Source of the DNA: Moniliophthora roreri
Lineage: Eukaryota; Basidiomycota; Agaricomycetes; Agaricales; Marasmiaceae
NCBI GenBank assembly: GCA_001466705.2
Contig: LATX02000005.1
Span: 1-64,000 of the forward strand
Length of the DNA stretch: 64,000 bases
Reading direction: 5' to 3'
Under the pieces are notes generated by a model. That model was not told where the DNA came from. It made no database searches and worked only from the letters and a program-made list of their open reading frames with translations. Shown one piece after another: positions 43,838-55,247 of this stretch (position 1 is the first letter of the stretch; the number at the start of each line of letters is the position of its first letter). The position numbers and the translations under genes are program-made.

Positions 43838-43853
43838 CCTCTTTTAGTTGGGG
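43838..43853 (+). promoter_or_regulatory. Polypurine tract of E
   Basis: TTAGTTGGGGGGAGA lies immediately before TAATATGTCG, the start of the LTR. Confidence 0.65.
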
Positions 43854-44371
43854 GGAGATAATATGTCGAACCTAGAAAAGACCCACTTTTATTCATTTTT
43901 ACACTATTTCTGAATTGGAACACTTTAATATGACACAAGATAATGGGTAATAAGGACTAGAGTGAGCCCAGTCTGCTAGTCATTGCCTTAGAGAAGCGGT
44001 GGTACCTGGGAAAGTACGAAGAGCTATATGATACACTATACAGAGGTGTCTAAGCTGTACTTTCTGACCTATCTATGTATCAGATCCAAAGCAGATCACT
44101 CCCAAAACCTGTAGGGAATCTAACTATGGCCTAATGAATGCATTGGCTAGTTAACCAAGCTCTCAAAAGTGCTATCAATGGGATTTTAACTTCTACTTTA
44201 CTTTTCTATGACATCTGCAAAGTGCAAGCTGCAGTCAAACAGTACAGAGGTACTCAGAGGAGACATCAAAACAGAAAGATGGCTTAGAACAGGAACGATC
44301 ATAGAACAATCCTCCTCTGAAGTCAATATATGGATCAGAGTCAAAGCAGGCAATCTCTTAATAAAGAATTC
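43854..44371 (+). repeat. 3' LTR of E, left part
   Basis: It starts TAATATGTCGAAC and is interrupted by G after AATTC (44367-44371). It matches 21631-22150. Confidence 0.82.
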
Positions 44372-44993
44372 TGTTACGTTACTTGCACAGCAACGACAAC
44401 AACTCAACAGCCACTTATGATGTAGCGGCGCTAAGTTGACTAAGGTCAAGTTTGAGTTTGAGTTCTCTAGCTTTTGTTAAAGTTCTCAGAGTTCGGTCGA
44501 AGTGAGCAAGATGTCCTAAGGATTAACCAGGTCAAGCTGAGGTGGCTTAGACCTGCAAACTACCTACTTATACAATGATTGTTGCTACTACTTTGCATAC
44601 AAACTGCAAGGTCGGCATTGTTTGTTTAGTAAATAGAGTGTTCCTTTGATGACATAGTAAATAGGAACATGACATCAGAAGTGATGTCGAGGAAGTAAAA
44701 ATAAATATAATGATACAATAAATGACATCAGAAATGACATCGCATCATAAATAGAAAGAGGAAGAAATGAATAGAATAATGATATCATCCTGATGTTGTG
44801 AATGACATAGTGATGACATCTTAAATAAGGGGATAGGCATAAAGTTGGAAAAGGGAACTGGGAATGTGGATGTGTCCAGATGTTAATGAGAAGCATAGGT
44901 AGAAAAGAGAAAACTAGCGCTCGAGAGCGCTAAAGTGTCAAAGCAAGAAATAAGAAAAGGAAAAAGATTGTCTGTTCGCGTATGACTGTAACA
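44372..44993 (-). repeat. 3' LTR of G
   Basis: 622 bases, TGTTACG to ACTGTAACA on the plus strand. On the minus strand TATAAGTAG (near 44568-44577) lies about 30 bases before AGGTCAAGCTGA's complement at 44534-44545, as in the partner LTR. Confidence 0.9.
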
Positions 44994-45007
44994 TTACCCC
45001 CGTTTTA
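44994..45007 (-). promoter_or_regulatory. Polypurine tract of G
   Basis: On the minus strand AAAACGGGGGTAA lies directly before the 3' LTR. Confidence 0.7.
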
Positions 45008-45016
45008 CCTTCAAAC

Positions 45017-45145
45017 TTACACGTTCGAAACTATCAGTTGCCCTCCTATGAGCCACTCGCCTTGCCACTGCAGCTCCCTCAGCTCTCTCATCTCTGTCTC
45101 CCGATCTATCCGTCTGAAAATTCTTGGTCCTTCTGGGGATCCCAT
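45017..45145 (-). CDS. Possible ORF4 of G
   Basis: ATG at 45145 (MGSPEGPRIFRR) to TAA at 45017, 42 residues, 44 bases after the ORF3 stop and ending shortly before the polypurine tract. The position matches ORF4 of B and F but the sequence does not, so it may be chance. Confidence 0.25.
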   Translation of the reverse strand: MGSPEGPRIFRRIDRETEMRELRELQWQGEWLIGGQLIVSNV

Positions 45146-45188
45146 GTCAACGACAATCCCATCTCCTAATGGTGGATCTCAAGGTCAT

Positions 45189-46505
45189 TCACTGCTCTCC
45201 ATTTCTATAGTTGGGGTCGTCCCACGTGGTATCATCTCTCCAATCAACATCAAGAGTTGATGTGCCGCCAGTATCGTTTCGTCCTGCAGTTCTCGTAGAC
45301 CTTCTTCGGTCCCTACAATATCCAGAGAGATGGCCAGCTTTATGAGTGTTGCAAACCGGGCAGATATAGTCCACACAGTCGACGGCGCAGTGCACTCCCA
45401 TTTTGCACACAGGACACTCAACTCTTGGTGTACCTCGTTGAGTAATGCCGTAGTATGCGTTATAGGACTGCTTGATGTCGAGTCGATTGGCAAAGCCCTG
45501 TCGTCCAGCTCCACATCCTCGTCGTCCCACACTGACACAATAGGGACGTTGGGTGTCTGGGTTAATGGGGATAATGGGGGCAGGGAGGTGTACGGGGTTC
45601 GGGAGGTCTGGAGAAAGTCTTGCTGACTTGAACGTTCTTCTGGAGGGTTCAGTCGAACTGGAAGAGGTGGTGGAGAGTTCATGGCTGGGAGACATTGGGG
45701 GTGGGGTAACAGGAGGGGAGATGTTTGGGAATTTTCAAGCTCTTCCGCTGGCATTGGAGATATCTGAGTCGTCACTTCGGGTGTCATCTGTAATAGGGAA
45801 TGGATCGGGGTAGAGAAGGGTTCGCTGGTTGGCAGGTAAACTGCTGACGCCTGCCACGGGAGTCTTGCTTCTTCTTCTGCTGGGAGATACATCCACGTGT
45901 ATGGTTGCGTGGGTCTGGGGGATAGAGGAGGAGGGGATTGGGGTCTGAACTGCTCCAATACTTCGCTGTCTAAGCTGGAGGAGGCATTGGCCCTTGGCGA
46001 TCTCGGTTGCCCTTCTGAGCCCTCTTTGATGGGCGATAACCTTTCTGAGGAAGGCTGGGTCATTGGGGCTGACGTCCTCGTCCATAGCGAAGTGATCTCC
46101 ATTGGGATCTGTGTCTGGGAGGATCACATGAAGCAGTAAGTTTGCAACATCGAGAGTGGGATGCAGTACCACTATAGCCCCAGTCACTGTGAAACTGTCG
46201 TCATCTGTAATGTGTTGGGCTAACATGCCTATGTGTTGGTCCAACCTAGTCACATTCTCTAGCAATTGTCATTATTGTCCTCGTAGAAAGAGGAGGCAGC
46301 CGTAGAGGGCTCGATTCCTCTTGCTGCTTGCTTCAATCGCTGTTGTCATCTCTTCGTCATAGTGTTCAGAAATGAGGAGATAGAGTAATTCGAACATGGA
46401 GGGATGGAAGGGTTCGGTGTGGACGGCATCATCAGGGAATACTTGAGTTGGTGGGTTAAAAAGGGGTTGGCCAACTTGGACAGAAGGGTTTGTATAGAAA
46501 GACAT
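45189..46505 (-). pseudogene. ORF3 of G: double zinc-knuckle protein
   Basis: One frame from ATG 46505 (MSFYTNPSVQVGQ) to TGA 45189, interrupted by two stops (near 46272 and 45735), about 438 codons. The N-terminal region (FELLYLLISEHYDEEM, GCLLFLRGQ, then LLENVTRLDQHI) aligns with that of F. The centre is Pro/Ser-rich. The knuckles at 45315-45416 are CPVCKMGVHCAVDC (C-x2-C-x4-H-x4-C) and CPVCNTHKAGHLSGYC (C-x2-C-x6-H-x4-C), exactly 34 residues from first to last Cys, as in F and B. It starts about 17 bases after the pol end. Strong divergence elsewhere makes the preserved knuckle spacing notable. Confidence 0.72.
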
Positions 46506-46524
46506 GTTTCGATAGGAATGGGGA

Positions 46525-49500
46525 TCAGTGCAAGTTGTGTGCGATTTTATAGTCCAAATACAACTCCATCGAGTGTTTTAGGCCAGCTGGCTTCAACCAC
46601 TGATTATGTGAAGAGTCATATCCTTTCCAGGAGACAAGGTATTCTTTTGGAGGTTGGTTCTTCTTTTTTGGTCGATGTCCAATAATGGCTTTGACTTCGT
46701 ATTCCTCTTGTCCTTCAACTATGTCCAGGGGTGGTTCCAGAAAGTTGGGTCCGTGAATGTCGGTTTCCTTGTATCGCGACAATAGGCCAGCGTGGAAAAC
46801 GGGGTGAATTCTCCATTGAAATGGGAGTTTCAACCTGTACGTCATGGGTCCTAGCACTTCTGTGATTTCGAAGGGTCCTTCACGTTTTGGGGATAGTTTT
46901 CGAGATGGGTATCCAAAAGATAAGTTCTTCCCTTCTAGCCAGACCTTCTGACCTTTCTCGAACTTGTCTAGATCCCTTCTGCTTCTCTCTTTCACCCTTC
47001 TTGCTGCAATGTCCAGTAGGGCTGATGTTTCTTCTCTCAACTTCTTCAATTCAGCCACTCTCTTCTCCACAGAAGGAACTGTTGTCTTTTCGAAGACAGT
47101 GGGAAGAGGTTGGGGATGATATCCCATTATGAGATAAAAAGGGGAGTTCTTTGTGACCGAATGTGTTTGGGTGTTGTGTGTGAATTCGGCAAAGTGAAGG
47201 AGATCTTTCCATTTCGTCTGTTCTTTGGCACAGAAGAATTGAAGAAAGATCTCTACCTCCTGATTGACTCTTTAAGTCTCTCCATCCGTCTGAGGATGGT
47301 AAGCGGTACTTAGCATTTGCTTTATCCCTAGTAATTTTCCCATCTCTCTAAAGACTTCAGCCGCAAATTGTGGGACTCAATCTGAGATGATCTTGTCAGG
47401 CAGTCTGAAGCGCTTGTAGACATGTTGAAAAAGTAGTTCCGCTGTGTCTGTGGCGTCGATCTTCTTGTGACATGGGATGAAAACCACCCTCTTCATAGCC
47501 GCATGGTCAACCACAACCAATATCAAATCGCAATCCGCAATCTTGGGTAGATCTGTGATTAAATCCATCGATATGATTTGGAATGGCAACACATCTTTGT
47601 GACCTCCAATGGGTTGTATAGGCGTTCCTGTTGAATGTGTGTTCACTTTCATTTGTTGGCATGCGGCGCACCCATCAACAAATGATTTGATGAACTTCGT
47701 CATCTCTGGCCACCAATAATCTCTCTGCACCTGATCAACTGTGTTCCATTGTCCAGGGTGCCCATGAGGTAATGCTTCATGAATTGTTTTGACAACGAGT
47801 CTTCGCAGTGTTGGGTTGTTTGGGACATAAATTCTGTTTTTGTAAAACAATATATTTCCTTCAGTTCACCAGTCTTGTAAGGATGATTTGATCGGTGGTG
47901 CTCCTTTCTCAATTAGGCTTTCTATTGTCATTTGAACGAATTCATCGCTTGGCAAAGCTTCCTCCAACATTGTTTTGAGCTCTGTATTGATCACGTTAAC
48001 AAATAACTTATCTGGTAACATGACAATGTCTTCATTGTCATTTTCCTCTTCGTCCACTAGATCTGGTCGCCTCGAAAGAGCATCTGATTGAACCATCTTC
48101 ATTTCTGGAACATGCACTAGTCAAAGGTCGAATTGAGTCAAATATAGACTCAATCTAGCTTGTCGTCTGTTCAACTTCTGTGCAGTCCAGAAGTAAGTAA
48201 GGTTTTTGTGATCTGATAGGACTGTCACTGGGTGTGCTCCTCCAAGGAGATAATGTTCCCAAGCCTTCAGGGCGTTAGTGATTGCCAGAAGTTCTCGATC
48301 ATAGATTTCGTAGTTCCGCTCAGTTGGCGTGAAGGCGTGTGAAATATATCCACATGGGTGAAAGTCTCCATTGGGTCCTTGTTGTTTCAACACCGCTCCT
48401 GTGGCCCATTTTGATGCATCAGCTTCGATAACAAATAGTTTCTCGTCGTCCAGCATTTGTAAAATCAGTCATTGTAGGAACTTCGCTTTCAAAACGTTGA
48501 ATGCGACATCCTGTATTTTTGTCCATTCGAATTTTGTGTCTTTCTTCGTCAACTCATGTAAAGGTCGCACCAATTCCGCGTATTTTCCTATGAACTTGTG
48601 ATAGAAATTTGCAAATCCAAGGAACGATCGCACACCTTTGATTGTTTTAGGTGCTTCCCAGTCTTTAATTCCGGCTAGCTTCGTTTCGTCCATCGATATA
48701 TGTCCTGGTGAGATGACCATTCCTAAAAAGAGTGTTTTCGTAACTTCGAACTCGCACTTTTCTGGCTTGAGGTAAAGGTCATTCTCTCGTAATTGTTCTA
48801 GAACGTGTCTCGTGCGAAGTCGATGGATGTTGATCTTGTCAGAGAAAATCAAAATATCATCCATGTAGACCATGCACCAACCCTCATCGATAAAATCTTT
48901 GAGGATGTTGTTCATGAAGGCTTGGAATGTTGCTGGGGAATTCGTTAAGCTGAAAAACATGACCGTAGGTTCGAAAAGGCCTCGAGGTGTTTTGAAGGCT
49001 GCTTTCCATTGGTTGCCATCTTTGATCCGTATGTTGTTATATCTGTTGCATAGATCCAGTTCCGTAAAAACTTTTGCCATTTTCAGTTTGTCCACGAGGT
49101 CTGTGACCAATGGTAAGGGATAGTGGTTCTTGATTGTTCTATTATTGAGATCTCAGTAGTCCTGGCAAGGTCGTAGCACTCCCGCTTCTTTTTTTGCCAC
49201 AAAGAAGAAAGGGGATGCCATTGGGGATTTTGAGGGTCGAATGTATCCTTTTCATAGGTTTTCGTCTAGGAACTTGTCTTGTTCAATCCACTCCTTCTGT
49301 GATAGGGAGTAGATCTTGCAATCCCGTGGTTTGAAATCCGGTTTGAGGTCAATTGCGTGGCCATATGGTCGAGAGGGCGGGAATCGTTCAGCTTTCTTCT
49401 TTTCAAATCGGTCCGAATAATCGGAAAGATATGGGGGAAGAAGTTCCTCTAATAATTTCGCCTTAACCTCGTGAGCTTGTGCCAGTACCTGAGAAGTGGA

Positions 49501-50102
49501 TAACTTAGCGTTGATTTGAACTTCGTCACTATCTTCTTTTCCTCTAATGAAGGATTGAATCAATACTTCGTCGTCTTCAACTTTGTCCAATATTCCAGTA
49601 TCCAGTTCTTTGGTTTCGTCAAAGATTCCAATAAATGGTTTCATCAGCTGTTCAATTGCAATCTTTCGCCTCAGTCGAAAATGGACTACTTCGGTGACCC
49701 AATCGATATCTGGATTGTGATCTTGAAGCCAGGGTAATCCTAAAATAATCCGTTCAGGTCCGAGCCCTGAGATCTACAAAGTTTCCTTCATCGATCTATC
49801 TCCAATTGATATGTCGACTGTAACAGAGTGTGTAATTCAACCGATTTTGTTCTGGGTTCCATCAACATTGAAAACTTTGATGGGTTTTTCCAATTTTGTC
49901 CAAGGTTTCTTGAGTTTTTGTGCTTCTTCTTCACAGATGAAGCATCCTCCAGCACCTGAATTGATCAGGGCTTTTGTTTCGACAATTTCTGTCCCGACAT
50001 TGTATTGAATAGGAATTTGCATAGAGTTTTGATTTAACTTAGCTAATACAACGTTTGAGATCGTGATTGCAGGTGGAAAGAGCGTCGGTCTCTTCCACCT
50101 CT
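46525..50102 (-). pseudogene. pol: pol of G
   Basis: Minus-strand order: protease (50102-49840, INSGAGG where DSGA is expected), linker, RT (from 49644; YMDD at 48856-48867), RNase H (48456-48121, SDHKNLTYF), zinc region (GHPGQWN, CAACQQMK near 47780-47640), integrase core (MDLITDLP, HPQTDG), integrase tail and chromodomain (46690-46545, EYEVKAIIGHRP, WKGYDSSHNQW). Stops or frame changes lie near 49836, 49250, 49140, 48466, 48120, 47865 and 47376. The longest clean parts are 48469-49110 (RT) and 46525-47127. Replacement of the catalytic protease Asp by Asn is a single G-to-A type change. Confidence 0.86.
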
Positions 50103-50112
50103 TCAAAAACCC
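50103..50112 (-). promoter_or_regulatory. Putative -1 frameshift site of G, first copy
   Basis: Minus strand GGGTTTTTGA: slippery heptamer in gag register directly before the gag TGA, with protease in the -1 frame. Repeated at 52082-52091. Confidence 0.58.
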
Positions 50113-51176
50113 TCTTTTCCCATGAGATCAAAGATCTTCTCTTGTTCTCCTTCTCCTTGTTCGGCAATAAGCGCCCGGATCTTTGTGAAAGCTTCTTGCA
50201 GTGAGAGTTTCTTGGGTTTGTATTTGGGTGGAGGGATTTGTTGTGCTTGTCCTTTGGTGGAACAATCTCATGAGACGTGACTGGTCTTTGCACAACAGAA
50301 ACACTTCCCTGCAACCATATAATCCTTCCTATCAGATTCGGACAGCAGTCGTCCGACTGTAACTTTCTTTTCCTTCTGAGCGATCTTCGGCTTGATCAGC
50401 TCTCTCTTCTTCCTATTGGCCATAACCAATTTGTACTGGTTATCTATCGTATTTGATTGCCAGCTTGTACCATTCATCCAAGGTCTCGGGTTCTCCATCT
50501 GTTCAGAGCATGATCTTGTTTTGCAAGGATTCTGGGAGTCCTTCTCTAAAAAATCTCATAAGAGCCTCGTCGTCATACTTGGTATCCATCGCGATGAGGC
50601 AAAATCAGTTGACGTATTCATCAGCTCTATCCGTCATCTTGATTTGCTCGATCTTCGCCTGTGCTTCTCTGACAACGTTGACGGGTTGCCATTCATTCTG
50701 GAACCTCTGCTTGAAACTGCTCCATGTTTCTTCGGCAGCTTTCTTCTTCTCTTCGGGATCGTCATCTTCAGGAAATAATTTCATCGTCTCCCTCTGCTTC
50801 CACTTGCTGGTGCTTCCTTTAACTAGTGATAAAAGAAGCATCTTCTTCTTTTCATCAGTGTTTGCCTTGACTGGATTCATTGCAAAGTAAAGTTCAAGGT
50901 CGAGAAGGAAGCGGCGGGTGTCCGATTGTTTTCCCAAAAAGGGGTCCAGTGTCGGTCCCTTACTTGCTTCGTCCTTCTTGTCATCGATCTTCTGGAGTAT
51001 GGCCGTGGAGATAGTCCGGACCCATTGTTCGTTGGTGTCATCAAGTTCCACCTTTGGTTTGATGTCCGAAGCAGCAGCGCTTCCAGCAGGGGTCGTCATT
51101 TCTGGGGTCAGGGTGTGGAATAAATTCCAGTATTCATCAAATGGATCTGGTTCGGAAGACTTAGCTTCAGGGTCTG
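50103..51176 (-). pseudogene. gag: gag of G, version next to pol
   Basis: Minus strand, from the n at 51177 (DPFDEYWNLFHTL) through the Retrotrans_gag-like region (ELYFAMNPVKANTDEKKKM, SFKQRFQNEW) and a CCHC knuckle near 50290-50250 (CFCCAKTSHVS then C, one TGA inside) to the natural stop. The N-terminus is missing here and is found only in the second version. Confidence 0.78.
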
Positions 51177-51177
51177 N

Positions 51178-53155
51178 ACAAAGAAGAAAGGGGATGCCAT
51201 TGGGGATTTTGAGGGTCGAATGTATCCTTTTCATAGGTTTTCGTCTAGGAACTTGTCTTGTTCAATCCACTCCTTCTGTGATAGGGAGTAGATCTTGCAA
51301 TCCCGTGGTTTGAAATCCGGTTTGAGGTCAATTGCGTGGCCATATGGTCGAGAGGGCGGGAATCGTTCAGCTTTCTTCTTTTCAAATCGGTCCGAATAAT
51401 CGGAAAGATATGGGGGAAGAAGTTCCTCTAATAATTTCGCCTTAACCTCGTGAGCTTGTGCCAGTACCTGAGAAGTGGATAACTTAGCGTTGATTTGAAC
51501 TTCGTCACTATCTTCTTTTCCTCTAATGAAGGATTGAATCAATACTTCGTCGTCTTCAACTTTGTCCAATATTCCAGTATCCAGTTCTTTGGTTTCGTCA
51601 AAGATTCCAATAAATGGTTTCATCAGCTGTTCAATTGCAATCTTTCGCCTCAGTCGAAAATGGACTACTTCGGTGACCCAATCGATATCTGGATTGTGAT
51701 CTTGAAGCCAGGGTAATCCTAAAATAATCCGTTCAGGTCCGAGCCCTGAGATCTACAAAGTTTCCTTCATCGATCTATCTCCAATTGATATGTCGACTGT
51801 AACAGAGTGTGTAATTCAACCGATTTTGTTCTGGGTTCCATCAACATTGAAAACTTTGATGGGTTTTTCCAATTTTGTCCAAGGTTTCTTGAGTTTTTGT
51901 GCTTCTTCTTCACAGATGAAGCATCCTCCAGCACCTGAATTGATCAGGGCTTTTGTTTCGACAATTTCTGTCCCGACATTGTATTGAATAGGAATTTGCA
52001 TAGAGTTTTGATTTAACTTAGCTAATACAACGTTTGAGATCGTGATTGCAGGTGGAAAGAGCGTCGGTCTCTTCCACCTCTTCAAAAACCCTCTTTTCCC
52101 ATGAGATCAAAGATCTTCTCTTGTTCTCCTTCTCCTTGTTCGGCAATAAGCGCCCGGATCTTTGTGAAAGCTTCTTGCAGTGAGAGTTTCTTGGGTTTGT
52201 ATTTGGGTGGAGGGATTTGTTGTGCTTGTCCTTTGGTGGAACAATCTCATGAGACGTGACTGGTCTTTGCACAACAGAAACACTTCCCTGCAACCATATA
52301 ATCCTTCCTATCAGATTCGGACAGCAGTCGTCCGACTGTAACTTTCTTTTCCTTCTGAGCGATCTTCGGCTTGATCAGCTCTCTCTTCTTCCTATTGGCC
52401 ATAACCAATTTGTACTGGTTATCTATCGTATTTGATTGCCAGCTTGTACCATTCATCCAAGGTCTCGGGTTCTCCATCTGTTCAGAGCATGATCTTGTTT
52501 TGCAAGGATTCTGGGAGTCCTTCTCTAAAAAATCTCATAAGAGCCTCGTCGTCATACTTGGTATCCATCGCGATGAGGCAAAATCAGTTGACGTATTCAT
52601 CAGCTCTATCCGTCATCTTGATTTGCTCGATCTTCGCCTGTGCTTCTCTGACAACGTTGACGGGTTGCCATTCATTCTGGAACCTCTGCTTGAAACTGCT
52701 CCATGTTTCTTCGGCAGCTTTCTTCTTCTCTTCGGGATCGTCATCTTCAGGAAATAATTTCATCGTCTCCCTCTGCTTCCACTTGCTGGTGCTTCCTTTA
52801 ACTAGTGATAAAAGAAGCATCTTCTTCTTTTCATCAGTGTTTGCCTTGACTGGATTCATTGCAAAGTAAAGTTCAAGGTCGAGAAGGAAGCGGCGGGTGT
52901 CCGATTGTTTTCCCAAAAAGGGGTCCAGTGTCGGTCCCTTACTTGCTTCGTCCTTCTTGTCATCGATCTTCTGGAGTATGGCCGTGGAGATAGTCCGGAC
53001 CCATTGTTCGTTGGTGTCATCAAGTTCCACCTTTGGTTTGATGTCCGAAGCAGCAGCGCTTCCAGCAGGGGTCGTCATTTCTGGGGTCAGGGTGTGGAAT
53101 AAATTCCAGTATTCATCAAATGGATCTGGTTCGGAAGACTTAGCTTCAGGGTCTG
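51178..53155. repeat. 1978-base direct repeat of G, copy 2
   Basis: Second version of 49199-51176. It is the one continuous with the 5' LTR and gag N-terminus of G. Confidence 0.9.
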
Positions 53156-53295
53156 TTCTTTCTTGTTGGAGACTTTTGACTGCTCCTCTCTGCTGACTAC
53201 GAGTAATTCAGCGCAGGGTTCATTTGGGATTGGGGTTCAGCAGCTGTTCAGCTACTTCGAGTTGATCGTCAAGATCGGATTCTTCGGCTGCCATA
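52082..53295 (-). pseudogene. gag: gag of G, version next to the 5' LTR
   Basis: The first in-frame ATG is at 53295 (MAAEESDLDDQLEVAEQLL). Stops follow near 53200, then a clean run 53078-52584 (164 codons, MTTPAGSAAASD onward), then further TGA and TAG codons before the natural end at 52082. The coiled, charged region KKKAAEETWSSFKQRF and QAKIEQIKMTDRADEYV mark the gag core. It would encode the capsid and nucleocapsid precursor. Confidence 0.8.
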
Positions 53296-53363
53296 AAGGG
53301 AGCCCTCGGAGGAGTCGTGTTTCGATAAGCGGTGGTGCCTAAACCTGGGTAGGTCAGCAATGA

Positions 53364-53375
53364 TCAGCTTGACCT
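53364..53375 (-). other. Self-complementary primer binding site of G
   Basis: Minus strand AGGTCAAGCTGA, two bases inside the 5' LTR. It is complementary over 12 bases to the LTR at 53536-53547, which lies about 30 bases downstream of a TATAAGTAG box. Confidence 0.72.
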
Positions 53376-53377
53376 TT

Positions 53378-54000
53378 TGTTACGTTACTTGCGCAGCAAC
53401 GACAACAACTCAACAGCCACTTATGACATAGCAGTGCTAAGTTGACTAAGGTTCAAGTTTGAGTTTGAGTTCTCTAGCTTTTGCCAAAGTTCTCAGAGTT
53501 CGGTCGAAGTGAGCAAGATGTCCTAAGGATTAACCAGGTCAAGCTGAGGTGGCTCAGACCTGCAAACTACCTACTTATACAACAATTGTTGCTACTACTT
53601 TGCATACAAACTGCAAGGTCGACATTGTTTGTTTAGTAAATAGAGTGTTCCTTTGATGACATAGTAAATAGGAACATGACATCAGAAGTGATGTCGAGGA
53701 AGTAAAAATAAATATAATGATACAATAAACGACATCAGAAATGACATCGCACCATAAATAGAAAGAGGAAGAAACGAATAGAATAATAATATCATCCTGA
53801 TGTCGTGAATGACATAGTGATGACATCTTAAATAAGGGGATAGGCATAAAGTTGGAAAAGGGAACTGGGAATGTGGATGTGTCCAGATGTTAATGAGAAG
53901 CATAGGTAGAAAAGAGAAAACTAGTGCTCGAGAGCACTAAAGTGTCAAAGCAAGAAATAAGAAAAGTAAAAAGATCATCTGTTCGCATATGACTGTAACA
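53378..54000 (-). repeat. 5' LTR of G
   Basis: 623 bases, partner of 44372-44993, with the AATTC duplication outside. Predicted transcript start near 53547 on the minus strand. Confidence 0.9.
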
Positions 54001-54005
54001 AATTC

Positions 54006-55247
54006 ACCAGCAGCTAAACAATATGCGATAAGCAAACTAGGTACAAAGACTGCTCAGAAAGACAGAAATCACTTCTGAAGGACATTCACTACCTATAGAC
54101 AGATACAACGAGACATATGAAGAATATCTAATGCACAAGAAATCCTAAATAAGACCGAGCGTGCATTGTCAAAGGAGATAGAGACAATAACAGTGTGTTC
54201 TGACCTTGGAAAATTTGGCATCTAGGCCTCTGCCAATGTGCAGATACTAGAAAAGAGGAAATGCTGTCAAAAGACGGGACGGATACAGCCATCCACTCAT
54301 AGATACCTGACTTAGAAAAGAGAAAATACAAACTATAGAGTCTAGAATGCCTGGAGGCATAGATACCCGTGTGGATATGGTCAGATACCCTAGTGGCCAG
54401 ACTCCGTGACATCTGAATAATCCCTCTTTTAGTATCTCAGTCACTCATTTGTCATTTCCTGAATTATCAGACATTATTTATAATTTTCTGTAGATATATT
54501 CCTTGGACTGTATATAAGGACAGCTAGATATTTGTACATACTCAAGTAACTCTGCCCCCTCTGATTGTGAATACATGACAAGTTTGTTTGGTGTATAAAT
54601 TTGTGTGCCATTCCAGTTTTGCTTCCTCACTACAGGCTCTGGAGATTGGTCCTGAGTGACTCCAGAGAGATAGAAATCTGATAACGAACTTGCATTGTAA
54701 GAGATAAGAGTAACATCTTGAGTGCATTATAGCACTTTTCTAAGAGAAACTTTACACCAAGAAGGAGCCTTGGGCACTTGGAGTGTGGCCTGTGTGTGTA
54801 TCAGGTTGTGACACACTTAGAGTCTTAGCAAGGGGTGTGCCTGCACTGAACTCTTTGTAGAAATTGGTCTAGGACCTTTTCCAGTACACTGTGTGCTGTA
54901 GTTATCTTGAAGAAGTCTTGAACTCCATAGGGTCAGACTATATTGGCTATTGAGTCTTTGTATGGGACTGTAGCTCTTGTGTTTGTGCCTTGTGCACCAT
55001 GTTCTTTGTGTTTTGTGTGTGTGTTTGTGATATAAAATATTTTAAAACTATATATACTCCTCTGGAAGTGAACACTTTGAAGTAGAACACTTCAATAAGA
55101 GAGAATCAACCTAGCTAAGAGTTTTGTTGGCATTCTAAGTGTGGTAACTCTGATCACGTCGATCCACACTTGCACAACAAACTGAGTTAGACTTTTGGAG
55201 GTTATCTTTTAGGGTAGTTTTCCACTAGTCTTATCACAGACAAATTA
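54006..55247 (+). repeat. 3' LTR of E, right part
   Basis: It continues the E LTR after G and ends GACAAATTA at 55247. With 43854-44371 it makes an LTR of about 1.76 kb. Confidence 0.82.

Larger units (their letters stand above)
49199..51176. repeat. 1978-base direct repeat of G, copy 1
   Basis: Identical by eye to 51178-53155 at an offset of 1979, the two separated only by the n at 51177. This is the clearest case of contig-overlap duplication in the window. Confidence 0.9.
44372..54000 (-). mobile_element. Chromovirus G, LTR to LTR, antisense, inside the LTR of E
   Basis: LTRs at 53378-54000 (5' in its own orientation) and 44372-44993 are bounded by AATTC at 44367-44371 and 54001-54005. 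Minus-strand order: primer site, gag, frameshift heptamer, protease, RT, RNase H, integrase, chromodomain, ORF3, polypurine tract. A 1978-base stretch of gag-protease is present twice around the n at 51177, inflating the length; without it G would be about 7.65 kb. Many stops, and the protease catalytic Asp is Asn. It is diverged from B and C but shares every structural signal. D and the solo LTR at 59394 belong to the same group. Confidence 0.92.
24829..55247 (+). mobile_element. Gypsy element E, large, with antisense cargo genes
   Basis: The 5' LTR is 24829-26589 and the 3' LTR is 43854-44371 plus 54006-55247, split by G. Between them: primer site, gag, pol with YVDD reverse transcriptase, RNase H and integrase, a tRNA-like array, then antisense intron-containing genes, and a polypurine tract (43838-43853). 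The pol is the divergent Gypsy type common in Agaricomycetes, without a chromodomain. The integrase-to-LTR stretch is rearranged: a second integrase fragment at 42231 shows that two E copies are joined here. F lies between n gaps inside gag-pol. No target duplication is visible, and both outer flanks are inverted E LTR sequence. Confidence 0.75.

Noticed and set aside
45330..46685. Plus-strand frames over ORF3 of G
   Set aside because: Shadows of the minus-strand protein, which is supported by homology to B and F.
50392..50890. Plus-strand Ser/Leu-rich frames with apparent membrane segments (also 52371-52869)
   Set aside because: They are the reverse complement of the charged gag region of G; the hydrophobic look is an antisense effect.
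4144..53295. TGA read as a sense codon (recoding or alternative code)
   Set aside because: TGA stops are frequent in the transposon frames, but sister copies have CGA or other codons at the same places, TAG and TAA also occur, and the intact antisense gene and gag of C use ordinary stops.
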